DNA of 64,000 nucleotides from Fulvivirga imtechensis AK7 (GTDB taxonomy: Bacteria > Bacteroidota > Bacteroidia > Cytophagales > Cyclobacteriaceae): positions 33,720 to 97,719 of the forward strand of contig NZ_AMZN01000039.1 in the NCBI RefSeq assembly GCF_000331535.1, given 5' to 3'. Each line of letters begins with the position of its first letter. The first letter of the stretch is position 1. Position numbers and translations under genes: made by a program. Below are positions 46,377-55,077 of the stretch, piece by piece. The notes below the pieces were generated by a model. That model saw only the letters and a program-made list of their open reading frames with translations. It was not told the origin of the DNA and did no database searches.

Positions 46377-49004
46377 TTACTCCACCCTCAGTCCTTCTAC
46401 TGGGTTTGAGATCATCACTTTCCTTATCTGGGTGCCGATCGTAAAGATGATGGCTACTATCAGCACAACGATTCCGAGAAGAATGACTTCAAAGGTTAAC
46501 GGCATATGATACGCATAGGCCATTCCGAAAATCATTTTTACCAGGAAGTAACTTGTCGGTGCGCCGATTGTAATGGCAATCGCCAGCAGAAGTACATATT
46601 GTCTGCAGATTCCGTCCACTATGCCTGGCAACCCTGCACCCAACACCTTTTTGATGCTAAATTCTCTTATTCTTCCTTCTACATTAAGCTTAACGAGCCC
46701 ATAAAGTCCCAGAATGGCAAGTATGATCGCTATGGAAGCAAATAGTGTCCATACTTCTGCATAGTTGTCTATGGTTTCATAGTAGGCTCCCCATGCATCT
46801 TCCTGATAACCTCCGTTAAACGGAATTTCGGGATAGAGTTGTACCCATTGGCTTTGTGCATTTTTATAGACATCATGCTCAGTGCCTTTGGTAATTCTCA
46901 TCGATAGAAAAGCATAGTCCTCCTTCCCGGCAACCCTTAAAATTGTCGGATTTACTTTTTCGGCAAAGTTATAGCTATGAAAATCCCTGACCACGCCAAT
47001 AATCTCAAATTGGGTGCTGTCGATCCTGAACACCTGCCCGATCGGCTGTTGCAGCGTCATATTTTTTACGAACGTTTCATTAACAAGAACCGCCCGCTTA
47101 TCACTTTCACTATCCGAGTTAAAGCCACGACCACTTTTTATGGTAAGCCCAAGTGTTTGTACATAATTATCACCTACAGCGAGCTCGTTGACCTCGAACT
47201 GGCGGTCCGGAAATTCTATAATTGTAGTTTTATGCTTTCTCCCCACATGATGGCTGGAGCCGGAGACAGAGATGACGTTTGGATCCTGAGCCATTGCTGC
47301 CTGCATTTTTTCAAAGGCAGCCTGATCCTGTACAGCCACATAAATCACTTCCCTGTTTTCGTAGCCCCAGCTTCTCTTTTTCAGGTAATTTGTGTTTAGG
47401 GTAAAGGCAACCGACAGTGTAATAAATATAGTGGCCACAACCAACTGAACTCCAAGAAATGCTTTTGTCAGGGTATTTTTTCTCCCAAATTTTAAGCTCC
47501 CTTTTAATATGCTGGTCACCTGAAATTTAGAAATGTAAAAGGCCGGGTAGCTTCCGGAAATAAGGCCTGTGATAATAACAATGGCTGCCAGGAAAGCCCA
47601 AACCTTGCCACGGGCCAGAGAAAATCCCATACTGAACCCCCACATCCCCTCAAACCATGGAATAAACAGGGTCATTCCCAGGGCCAGCCCTAAAACCAAA
47701 GCAAATAACGTGATGACAATGTTTTCGGTTAGAAATTGGATAATTATGTTTGCTTTCGATGCCCCTATTGTTTTTCTTATCCCTAGTTCCTTCAGTCTTT
47801 TTGCTGCCGAAACAATGGCAATATTGATGTAGTTAATACAGGATAGTAGCAATATAAACCCTGCAACACATACCAGGTACACTATAGAGCTATAGTTACT
47901 GGAAGAACTACGGGTAATATGATTTTTTATGTCATCTGAATTTTTGTGCAGGGTGGCAAAAGGTTCCAGGCCAAATGACGAGATTGCCATCCGGTGCCCT
48001 GTAGCTTCGTTTTGGATCAACTTGTATTTCTCCATTCCTTCAGAGATCTCATGAAGATGCTGAGGATCCTTAATTTGAATAAATGTAGCATTAACCAGCT
48101 TTGTCCAGTCATGAAAGTTATAATCCTGATCAACTGCAGACAGGTTTTGAAAATTTATAAGGAAGCCGAAAGCTATCGTTTTTGCAACAGGGAACTTCTC
48201 AGCAACCCCCGTTATTTTAAAGACTTTACTTCTTGTTTCATCGAACTTCAAAAGTATATCAAGGCCGACAGGATTTTGATCGCCAAAATATTTAACAGAT
48301 ATCTCCTCGCTCAAAATGATGCTATTTATATCTGCCAATGAACCTGCATTACCCCATTTCAAAGGAAAGGTAAACATTTCCAGAAACTCATGATCAGTGA
48401 AACGCACCCGCTCGTGATATACGTTATCTTCATACTTTACCACTACATTCCGATCTTCTAGGCGGCATACTTTCTGTATTTGCGGGAAATCCTGCTTCAG
48501 CATTTCGCCCAAGGGCCGGGGTGTCTGTCCATAGACCTGCAGATTGCCATCACTATTGGCTGAATAGGTAATCAGATGTACTTCGTCTTTGAATTCATGG
48601 AACTGATCTGTGCTGTAAACCCACTGGGCAAAGGCATAAGCAAATACACTTAACCCGATGGCTATAGAAAGGCCAAACAAGTTGATAAGGGAGCTAACCG
48701 GATTTTTCATCATGCTCCTGAGGGTGATCAGCGAATAATTCTTAAACATGGCAGTTTGAATTAAAGATGTTATGGTGGGCTTTCTTTTCTGCGTCTGGAA
48801 TTCATCAAAAGCCATTTGTTTAATGTCTCCAAACTCTTTTACAGCAGTTTCAAAGGCTTCTTTTTCCGAAATTCCATCAGCTATGAGGTCATCGATGTGG
48901 TCTCGCAAGTGTAGCTCCATTTCACGGACAGAACCATGATCAAAGGCCCGGTATTTTCTAAAAGACCTGAGCCATTGGCTTATTGCCTTCTCAAGATCGA
49001 ACAT
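46377..49004 (-). CDS. ABC-transporter permease, FtsX/MacB type with N-terminal prefix domain
   Basis: This 875-residue protein has an N-terminal helical prefix (VREMELHLRDHIDDLIADGISEKEAFETAVKEFGD). It has a first span near 105-130, a periplasmic MacB-like domain, and an FtsX core (INIAIVSAAKRLKELGIRKTIGASKANII). A second FtsX half ends SIKKVLGAGLPGIVDGICRQYVLLL. Such permeases work in antimicrobial-peptide efflux, lipoprotein handling or cell-envelope signalling with a separate ATPase. No ATPase gene is present here. A PadR-type regulator 5 bp upstream very likely controls it. Confidence 0.9.
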   Translation of the reverse strand: MFDLEKAISQWLRSFRKYRAFDHGSVREMELHLRDHIDDLIADGISEKEAFETAVKEFGDIKQMAFDEFQTQKRKPTITSLIQTAMFKNYSLITLRSMMKNPVSSLINLFGLSIAIGLSVFAYAFAQWVYSTDQFHEFKDEVHLITYSANSDGNLQVYGQTPRPLGEMLKQDFPQIQKVCRLEDRNVVVKYEDNVYHERVRFTDHEFLEMFTFPLKWGNAGSLADINSIILSEEISVKYFGDQNPVGLDILLKFDETRSKVFKITGVAEKFPVAKTIAFGFLINFQNLSAVDQDYNFHDWTKLVNATFIQIKDPQHLHEISEGMEKYKLIQNEATGHRMAISSFGLEPFATLHKNSDDIKNHITRSSSSNYSSIVYLVCVAGFILLLSCINYINIAIVSAAKRLKELGIRKTIGASKANIIIQFLTENIVITLFALVLGLALGMTLFIPWFEGMWGFSMGFSLARGKVWAFLAAIVIITGLISGSYPAFYISKFQVTSILKGSLKFGRKNTLTKAFLGVQLVVATIFITLSVAFTLNTNYLKKRSWGYENREVIYVAVQDQAAFEKMQAAMAQDPNVISVSGSSHHVGRKHKTTIIEFPDRQFEVNELAVGDNYVQTLGLTIKSGRGFNSDSESDKRAVLVNETFVKNMTLQQPIGQVFRIDSTQFEIIGVVRDFHSYNFAEKVNPTILRVAGKEDYAFLSMRITKGTEHDVYKNAQSQWVQLYPEIPFNGGYQEDAWGAYYETIDNYAEVWTLFASIAIILAILGLYGLVKLNVEGRIREFSIKKVLGAGLPGIVDGICRQYVLLLAIAITIGAPTSYFLVKMIFGMAYAYHMPLTFEVILLGIVVLIVAIIFTIGTQIRKVMISNPVEGLRVE

Positions 49005-49009
49005 CGCTA

Positions 49010-49348
49010 TTATGAAGTTGAGGGTTTAACATTCCAAAGTTTTTCCAGCACTGCATGAACCTGCTGCCACTGCTCTTTCTCTTCAATCAGCGCCTGCTTC
49101 CCTGCCTCGGTTATCTCGTAGTATTTGCGAGGCCTGGTATCGTCACTAACAGTCCAATTTGATTGAATTAGACCGTCCTTTTCAAGTCGATGAAGCACGG
49201 GATAAAGCATGCCATCCGAAAATTCCATTCTGCCACCCGACATTTCCTTGATCTTTTTGATAATCAGGTATCCATAACTACTCCCTTGTTTGAGAATGCT
49301 TAGTATAATAGGTCGTGTTGTTGCCGCTGTAAGGTTCTTCGATATCAT
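49010..49348 (-). CDS. PadR-family transcriptional regulator
   Basis: This 112-residue winged-helix protein has the PadR pattern: PIILSILKQGSSYGYLIIKKI, the recognition part FSDGMLYPVLHRLEKDGLI, and the wing RPRKYYEITEAGKQAL. It is the first gene of a PadR-permease unit and ends 5 bp before the permease gene. PadR proteins usually repress their own operon until a ligand or stress releases them. The upstream region (49349-49671) should hold its operator. Confidence 0.93.
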   Translation of the reverse strand: MISKNLTAATTRPIILSILKQGSSYGYLIIKKIKEMSGGRMEFSDGMLYPVLHRLEKDGLIQSNWTVSDDTRPRKYYEITEAGKQALIEEKEQWQQVHAVLEKLWNVKPSTS

Positions 49349-49671
49349 ATCAGAGATTTTACTATTTTACTTTGGTTTTATAATACATAGAATATGAAAG
49401 TATAACGCAAGATAAAGTATAAGGTTGTGGAAAGCAAGAGAAATCATTTGAGAGTATGTTCAATGATATTGACACTGCCAGATACTTTGACTTCTGCCCT
49501 TTTCAGTGGATCCCTGGATATTTCTTTATTGGGTTGCGCAAATGTCAGTACGATGCGTGATTTTTTGTATTCGTAGAAAGGCCCCGGAAAAACCGTCCGG
49601 GGCCTAGTGGTTGTTGGGTCGATATATGTAAAAAATAGTCCTACTTGTAGTATGGAGGATTTTGGATAAAA
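49349..49671. other. Intergenic region between TonB-receptor stop and padR
   Basis: It contains the TonB-receptor terminator hairpin (49580-49604). The padR promoter is expected in roughly the first 100 bp upstream of padR. I found no clear palindromic operator by eye and no additional gene. Confidence 0.5.
49572..49604 (-). terminator. Intrinsic terminator after TonB-dependent receptor
   Basis: A perfect 8-bp GC stem, GGCCCCGG (49580-49587) and CCGGGGCC (49597-49604), is followed on the minus strand by TTTCT. It lies 68 bp past the receptor stop. The T tract is short but the stem is strong. Confidence 0.65.
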
Positions 49672-52083
49672 TCAGAAATCAGCTCTTAAAGAAAGTGTAA
49701 CATTCCTACCCGCACCTGAAATACCGGAACTATAAGAACGGTATCGCTGATCCGTCAGATTTTCCACGCCACCGCTTATGCTGAACGATTCAGTAAGCTT
49801 ATACATCGCCTTTAAATTAAGGGTATACCATGACGGGGAGTAGTTGTTTCCATTCCTATCTTTAGCGTAGATCTCATCTTTACCTCGTTCTTCTACAGCG
49901 AGATCAGCAAAACTCCTTTCTCCCTGGTACATCGCATTGAACTCAAGCGTAAGATTAGCGTTTTTATAACGTAGCCGGCTAAAGCCAAACAAGGGAGCCG
50001 CATGTCGAGACGGGCTGATAGTACCATCATCCAGCTCTTCTTTACCCACCTGGTAGTTCAAATCGGATAAAATGGAGAATCCGGCCGGAAACTTCACTTC
50101 CACCCCAGCCTGAAGGCCATAAACATGGGCGACAGCGGCATTTTGTATGGCCTGTACCTGGCTTAAGGCACCACTGTAAAAAATACTGTCCTGGCCTTCA
50201 AGCTGAAAATTTCTTCTGACCAGCGCATTTTGCAGAGTCGTGTAGTAGCCGGTAATATCAACTTTTACCGCCTCGTCAAAAACTTTAGCGATACCTAAGT
50301 CCATGTTGTAGGCATACTCCGCTTTTAGACCGGGATTCGGAACAGTAACAGTCCCAGGTTCTGAGTCAAATACTTTTCCTATATCATCCACATTGGGAGA
50401 GCGGAAGGCCGTGCCAAAGTTGGCTTGGATGACCCAGCTTTCCGAAGGCCGGTAGACGCCACCTAAACTACCGGTCAGGGCTCCGCTGTTGATCTGAGCA
50501 GTAGTAAAGGGAAAAGGAAAAAAAGTGGTGTTGTTGCTGAAATCCGCATCGAGCTTAAATTGGTTGTAACGCACTCCTCCCTGGAATGTGAGCTCGTCAG
50601 ATACCCTGAATTCACTATTCACGTATGCTGCCATAGAAGTCCAGGTGGCTTCCGGGTATCGCGATGGGCCGCTATGATCCTTTCCCGTGGTAATGTCCGT
50701 CACCATTCCTTCAGAGGTCACATCGTTGAGTACATACTCCACTCCATAATAAAGTATGTGTTTTGGTCCGATATTTTTCGTTAAATCGATATTTATCGAA
50801 TAAGCATCAACGTTTTCCGTATTAGTAGTGCGCTCATCGCCATTTAACGCCCTGTCGATGCGACTTTCCTCAAACGCCTGCTGGGCCGTTCGCAAACTCA
50901 ACTGATCAAAGATGGTATTGTTTCCCTGATAGGAAACCGACAAATTATTCATCATCCACGATTGAGGGCCATAGCTCCATTCACCGTATTGTAAGGTGCC
51001 ATTTCGAAACCTGTTATGCCTGTCGTACCTGCCGTAGGGTGAGGTGCTGGAATAGTGAAAACCATATTGGAAATCCCAGTTCTCATTGGGTTGAAAACGC
51101 ACTTTCTGCATCATATTGATCTGCGAATAGGCCGATGGGATCTGCAAAAGCGGGTCGTCCTGTGTGATCACAATGTCTACGCTATCCTGCCGCTGTGGGT
51201 AGATGGTTTTGAGATAATCATCCGGTCCATTACTGCCCTGCCTCAGATGATCAAAATCCCAGGAGCTGAAGCTGGTGACCAAAGCCCACTGCTTCCAACC
51301 GACATTAACATCGAGGTGTCCGGTTTGCTCCTTATTGGCTGATGAATACCGCATTAGTGCTTTCCCCGTTACCAAAGGTTCGTCCGTTAATGACATCTGT
51401 GGGGTGAGCATCTGAAAGCTCATTACTCCGCCAATAGCATCGCTGCCATATATAACCGACCCGGGACCAAACATCACTTCGGTGTTTTCAACAGCAAACG
51501 GATCTAAATTGATCACATTTTGCAGGTTTCCACCTCTGAAAATGGCGTTGTTCATTCGTATCCCGTCAACAGTATAGATCAGCCTGTTGGTAGCAAACCC
51601 TCTTATCATAGGGCTGCCGCCACCCTGCTGACTCTTTTGAATGTACACTTTACCCGAAACACCCAGTAAGTCCGCTGCTGTTTGTGGATTTTGGATGGCG
51701 ACTTCCTCGGGGGAAATGGAGATGATTTTGGACGGAATGTTCCCGGAAACCTGCCTCCATCTGGTAGCGGAAACAACCACATGGTCAAGACTCAAACTGG
51801 ACAGCTCCAGCTTGATCTTAAAACCGGATTCAGCCATTTCATTATAGCTTTGAATATGTGTTTTATACCCGATGTATCGGATATGAATTTCTCCGGAACC
51901 TTTAAAAACCGCCATTTCGGCCTGCCCTTGAGCGTTAGTCACTACAGATGCACGTGGACTTTCGCTGATCAGCACAGCCCCCTCCAGGGGTTTACCCGTG
52001 TGCTGATCTATAATGGTCGCTGTTTGTGCATAGGCCACACTTGCCCAACCTAACAGCAACCACAATGCAATACCTACTCTCAT
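49672..52083 (-). CDS. TonB-dependent receptor, haem/haemoglobin type
   Basis: I start at 52083 (MRVGIALWLLLGWASVAYAQ), which gives a clean signal peptide; 39 further upstream codons are open but run into repeat sequence. The 803-residue protein has a carboxypeptidase-like domain (about 20-95). The plug contains GGGSPMIRGFATNRLIYTVD and PGSVIYGSDAIGGVMSFQML, a pattern typical of the haemoglobin/transferrin receptor group. A 22-strand-type barrel follows, ending in Phe. Haem or iron uptake is likely, but other metal chelates are possible. The associated membrane protein gene lies upstream, separated by two inserted repeats. A terminator follows. Confidence 0.9.
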   Translation of the reverse strand: MRVGIALWLLLGWASVAYAQTATIIDQHTGKPLEGAVLISESPRASVVTNAQGQAEMAVFKGSGEIHIRYIGYKTHIQSYNEMAESGFKIKLELSSLSLDHVVVSATRWRQVSGNIPSKIISISPEEVAIQNPQTAADLLGVSGKVYIQKSQQGGGSPMIRGFATNRLIYTVDGIRMNNAIFRGGNLQNVINLDPFAVENTEVMFGPGSVIYGSDAIGGVMSFQMLTPQMSLTDEPLVTGKALMRYSSANKEQTGHLDVNVGWKQWALVTSFSSWDFDHLRQGSNGPDDYLKTIYPQRQDSVDIVITQDDPLLQIPSAYSQINMMQKVRFQPNENWDFQYGFHYSSTSPYGRYDRHNRFRNGTLQYGEWSYGPQSWMMNNLSVSYQGNNTIFDQLSLRTAQQAFEESRIDRALNGDERTTNTENVDAYSINIDLTKNIGPKHILYYGVEYVLNDVTSEGMVTDITTGKDHSGPSRYPEATWTSMAAYVNSEFRVSDELTFQGGVRYNQFKLDADFSNNTTFFPFPFTTAQINSGALTGSLGGVYRPSESWVIQANFGTAFRSPNVDDIGKVFDSEPGTVTVPNPGLKAEYAYNMDLGIAKVFDEAVKVDITGYYTTLQNALVRRNFQLEGQDSIFYSGALSQVQAIQNAAVAHVYGLQAGVEVKFPAGFSILSDLNYQVGKEELDDGTISPSRHAAPLFGFSRLRYKNANLTLEFNAMYQGERSFADLAVEERGKDEIYAKDRNGNNYSPSWYTLNLKAMYKLTESFSISGGVENLTDQRYRSYSSGISGAGRNVTLSLRADF

Positions 52084-52181
52084 GTGTATATAATTGATTT
52101 TAAGTTGACACAACTTGTCCCTAGCTTGCTTAACTTGCTTCGGGATGGAATAACCAAAGTCCTTAAACTCTGCCTTTACAA

Positions 52182-52347
52182 CTAGTGTTAAGTTAAGCAT
52201 ACTTTAGCCATACCAAGCTTTGTTCTTTTTGTCCCATGCTGCCTTAAAAAATACTTACGTAGCTATGGCTATGCTCATATTTTTTGCGTTGCCTGGAACA
52301 AAAATAACTGCAACTTATACGGCACAGTACACTTAACTCAACACTAG
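52182..52347. repeat. MITE-like element, family 2
   Basis: The ends are CTAGTGTTAAGTTAAG (52182-52197) and CTTAACTCAACACTAG (52332-52347), inverted repeats with one mismatch. The interior folds back on itself imperfectly: GTTCTTTTTGTCCCATGC pairs in part with GCCTGGAACAAAAATAAC. The whole 166 bp could thus form a long hairpin. Only one copy was found in the window. Confidence 0.65.
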
Positions 52348-52513
52348 AAAATTTCTCAATATTCATCTTCAGTTGATATGGCTTAGCCTTATGGTCATTT
52401 CATGTGCATATGTTTTTAGTATTATGATGTTAGTATAAGGATTGAGATTTGGGCATTCACCTATCCCTGGTATGCCTTTTTCTGCTCAATACTCAGACTA
52501 ACTCTTTTAATAA

Positions 52514-52634
52514 TTAGTGTCTGTAAGAAAACTCACAACTTATCGTCATCGGTAACAAAGTGCGGCAATCGATTCCTCCCCGTGGCAAACCCGGGATAGG
52601 CTCGATGATGGCTGGAGTTTTCTTATAGATACTA
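52514..52634. repeat. MITE-like element, family 1, copy D
   Basis: TTAGTGTCTGTAAGAAAACTC (52514 onward) and GAGTTTTCTTATAGATACTAA (to about 52635) are inverted repeats of the same family as copies A and B. The roughly 80-bp interior differs from A and B. Different interiors with shared ends are expected of elements mobilised in trans. Confidence 0.75.
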
Positions 52635-52744
52635 ATTAAGTTCTCAGTATGGAGATTTGGAGGTATGCACCCAGTTGACTGAAGCGATGCCGTCTAAATA
52701 CTCAATAAATTCAACTTGTTTGTGTTGATTTGAAATGATATGTA

Positions 52745-53308
52745 CTAAGCAGATCTCGGTGGGGGAATTGAAGGTTGCAGGCTTATTGAGAAATAAGACC
52801 AATTATAATGCATATGATATTCAACTACTATAAATGTCGCAGATAACTTGCTGGTAAACTGGCTTCTGAGATACTTCAGTTCTATATTTTCTATAAGATT
52901 TTTCTTTTGCTGTTGATGATCCTTATTGGAGTCCAGTGCTATTCGCGTTAATTCATCCAGTTTTATATTCAATTCTGTTTCTGCGTGGTCCCACCAGCAC
53001 AAGAATGTAACCGTATTACCAACGGTATCTGCGTCTACCACATCATACATCTGACCATTATATTCAAATTCCCCGGAGTGCTCCCAGTACAGGGCCGTTT
53101 TGCTTTCTTCGATGGTAAATGTAAGGCGTACCAATTCAGAAGGGTCTATTCCCCTAATAATCCTTTGCTTTACCTCACGTCTGACCATATGCTTTTGATA
53201 CCGCAACCAGGAATAGGTTCCGATTAGCGGTAATGAAAGCATACCGATCAGCATTATGGAGAATAGCTTGTTTTTCACAGCAAACAAATATAGGAAATAA
53301 CCCTGCAC
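52745..53308 (-). CDS. Membrane-anchored conserved protein linked to TonB receptor
   Basis: This 187-residue protein has one N-terminal span (about 13-33). The soluble domain contains EVKQRIIRGIDPSELVRLTFT, ALYWEHSGEFEYNGQMYDVV and TFLCWWDHAETELN. It ends in a Pro-rich tail (IPPPRSA). I recall similar proteins next to haem- or copper-type TonB receptors in Bacteroidota, but know no assigned function. It is upstream of the receptor on the same strand. Met19 is a possible later start. Confidence 0.75.
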   Translation of the reverse strand: MQGYFLYLFAVKNKLFSIMLIGMLSLPLIGTYSWLRYQKHMVRREVKQRIIRGIDPSELVRLTFTIEESKTALYWEHSGEFEYNGQMYDVVDADTVGNTVTFLCWWDHAETELNIKLDELTRIALDSNKDHQQQKKNLIENIELKYLRSQFTSKLSATFIVVEYHMHYNWSYFSISLQPSIPPPRSA

Positions 53309-53772
53309 ATTTGCTATGTTACTTACACTGGCGGTAGGATAGGATTAGTGTTTTAAAAAATATTTGTCATCAGTAAGAATCGAAGGGATCCCCCCTTAAC
53401 ACACACCTACACAGCGTGATTACCACTCTTCATCCACAATGGATGATTAATTCACAAGTTTTCCAGAGACAGCAATGAATAGTTTTCTCCGGCTGTTCAT
53501 CTATGACAAATGGAAATATATCTAGCATAACTTTGAATTTCAAAGTACTTTCTATAAATTTACCAAACCTTCAATCAAACAAATGAATATAAGCAACAGA
53601 AATTCTATCAAACGGGGTACCCTTGTGGTAATAGGACATTTTAAAAAAGCCGCAGATGGTCAGACGTAAGTTATTCCTTTGTTGGCGCATGAAAACCGCA
53701 CATCGGCATCCGAATTTTTTTAGGTTTTTACTTTCAAATACAAAGTACTTTTAAACAAACAAAACAACAACT
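53309..53772. other. 464-bp gap with a possible short gene remnant
   Basis: No complete gene is visible. A 28-codon frame at 53583-53669 ends TLVVIGHFKKAADGQT. This resembles the first residues of some polysaccharide glycosyltransferases (xxVIGHFGxxxNGQTVKT), so it may be the stump of a lost gene. The rest is AT-rich. It should hold the promoters of the divergent flanking genes. Confidence 0.35.
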
Positions 53773-54336
53773 ATGGAAAAACAAAAGACAATAACCCCCT
53801 CGATCCTTCGGGTGGCACTGGCAACAGCAGCCTTATTAATGGTGCCGGCTTTAGCCATGCAGTTTACCGATGAAGTAGACTGGAAAGTGGGCGACTTTAT
53901 CATTATGGGTGTTCTTATATTTGGCATAGGTCTTTCATATGTACTGATCTCCAGGTTTGGCAGCAGTCTTATTTACAAGGCCGGAGTGGCATTAGCACTG
54001 TGCACCACTTTTCTGATGATTTGGGCGAACCTTGCTGTTGGACTCATTGGCGCAGGGCCTCACTGGGGTAACCTGATGTATATAGGCGTGGTTGCGGTAT
54101 GCATCATAGGCGTCATTTCCTCACACTTCAGTACGGCTGGTATGGAACGTGCAATGTACGTTACGGCAAGCACTCTTGTGTTGGTGGCAATAATTGCTCT
54201 ATCTGCCAATATGCACGAATATCCCGGTAGCTCTGTGGCCGAGATCATAGGTGTAAATGGTTTTTTTGCAACATTATACGCCATATCCGGTGCATTTTTT
54301 CGTTACTTGACACTGGAGAAGTCAGCTAAAGAGTAA
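53773..54336 (+). CDS. Hypothetical multi-span membrane protein
   Basis: This 187-residue protein consists mostly of six hydrophobic spans (starting near residues 12, 40, 65, 100, 127 and 155). It has short loops and a charged C-terminus (LEKSAKE). I do not recognise a family beyond generic small membrane proteins common in Bacteroidota. It stands alone. A shortened family-1 repeat lies 42 bp downstream. Confidence 0.75.
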   Translation: MEKQKTITPSILRVALATAALLMVPALAMQFTDEVDWKVGDFIIMGVLIFGIGLSYVLISRFGSSLIYKAGVALALCTTFLMIWANLAVGLIGAGPHWGNLMYIGVVAVCIIGVISSHFSTAGMERAMYVTASTLVLVAIIALSANMHEYPGSSVAEIIGVNGFFATLYAISGAFFRYLTLEKSAKE

Positions 54337-54377
54337 TCTCAGACGGCCTTGGTAGTCACCCCATCAATGCTCTTTAG

Positions 54378-54424
54378 TTAGTGTCCCTAAGAAAACGTCA
54401 TTTAGAGTTGTCTTAGAGGCACTA
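54378..54424. repeat. MITE-like element, family 1, minimal copy E
   Basis: TTAGTGTCCCTAAGAAAACGTC (54378 onward) and GTTGTCTTAGAGGCACTA (to about 54425) are the two inverted ends with almost no interior. The unit is about 48 bp, an internal deletion product of the same family. It abuts the first copy of the 270-bp direct repeat. Confidence 0.72.
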
Positions 54425-54426
54425 TT

Positions 54427-54702
54427 TAAGATCTGACTCCAATAAAAAAGATGGTCATGCCGACTTTGGAGGCATCTTACTAAGCCGTTTAATCTATATG
54501 CTTCTCAGCAAGTTCCCCCGGTGCTTACCGATGACAAGTTTTCATTACATACTGATAGTCAATGAATTATTCGATCCGCCCACAACCGTCAATTCCAGGA
54601 TGACGTGGTGGTTTATGATTTCTGTTGCTCCTCTGCTTCCTCTGTGGTTAATGCTGGCATAATGTCATTAGCCACAAAATCAACTGAAGTTGTTGGATGC
54701 CC
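54427..54702. repeat. Direct repeat, copy 1 (partner 54736-55008)
   Basis: From TTAAGATCTGACTCC to GTTGTTGGATGCC this stretch is nearly identical to 54736-55008, apart from a few small indels. It carries a broken copy of the 88-codon gene that is intact in copy 2. Both copies start next to a repeat end (copy E, and the solo end at 54703-54735). Confidence 0.85.
54455..54702 (-). pseudogene. Degenerate copy of the 88-residue gene
   Basis: Aligned with the intact gene at 54765-55031, this copy lacks the first eight or so codons, which are replaced by the solo repeat end at 54703-54735. It also has indels of 4 and 2 bases that break the frame. The stop region and much of the middle are unchanged, so the duplication is recent relative to the decay. 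Confidence 0.75.
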
Positions 54703-54735
54703 TTTTTTAAGCATTTTATATCGAACTCACGTTAA
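54703..54735. repeat. Solo end of the 252-bp inverted-repeat element
   Basis: These 33 bases match the complement of 5109-5141 almost perfectly, including GAACTCACGTTA. There is no second end or interior here. It sits exactly between the two 270-bp direct repeats. Confidence 0.75.
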
Positions 54736-54764
54736 TTAAGGTCTGACTCCAATAAAAAAGATGG

Positions 54765-55031
54765 TCATGCCGACTTTGGAGGCATCTTACTAAGCATTTG
54801 ATCTATACTTCCTGGCAAGTTTATTCGTGTCCACCAATGACCAGTTTTCATTACATACTGATAGTCAATGAATTTCGATCCGCCCACAACCGTCAATTCC
54901 AGGATGACGTGGTGGTTTATGATTTCTGTTGCTTCCTCCGCTTCCTCTGTGGTTAATCCTGGCATAATGTCATTATACACAAAATCAACTAAAAAGTTGT
55001 TGGATGCCTCAGGGTACGTCCGGATAGCCAT
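54765..55031 (-). CDS. Hypothetical 88-residue protein
   Basis: This small protein (MAIRTYPEASNNFLVDFVY, then a Glu-rich helix TTEEAEEATEIINHHVILEL) is intact, while its tandem copy is broken. It has no signal or membrane span. It lies 46 bp downstream of the molybdenum-hydroxylase large subunit on the same strand and could be the last gene of that operon. I do not recognise a family. Confidence 0.55.
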   Translation of the reverse strand: MAIRTYPEASNNFLVDFVYNDIMPGLTTEEAEEATEIINHHVILELTVVGGSKFIDYQYVMKTGHWWTRINLPGSIDQMLSKMPPKSA

Positions 55032-55077
55032 GGGCTTTAGTACGCCTTTAAGCTTAGAGGAGAAAATACATACTCGC

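Larger units (their letters stand above)
52084..52744. other. 661-bp gap holding two MITE-like elements
   Basis: It lies between two same-strand genes that appear functionally linked. It contains a 166-bp hairpin-forming element (52182-52347) and a family-1 element (52514-52634). I see no coding frame. A GC-richer stretch near 52104-52145 resembles part of the 5231-5349 repeat (TTGCTTAACTTGCTTCGGG). The receptor promoter must lie here or be supplied by a repeat. Confidence 0.6.

Noticed and set aside
52084..52200. N-terminal extension of the TonB receptor by 39 codons
   Set aside because: It would bury the signal peptide and its first codons come from the family-2 repeat. The start at 52083 gives a normal signal.
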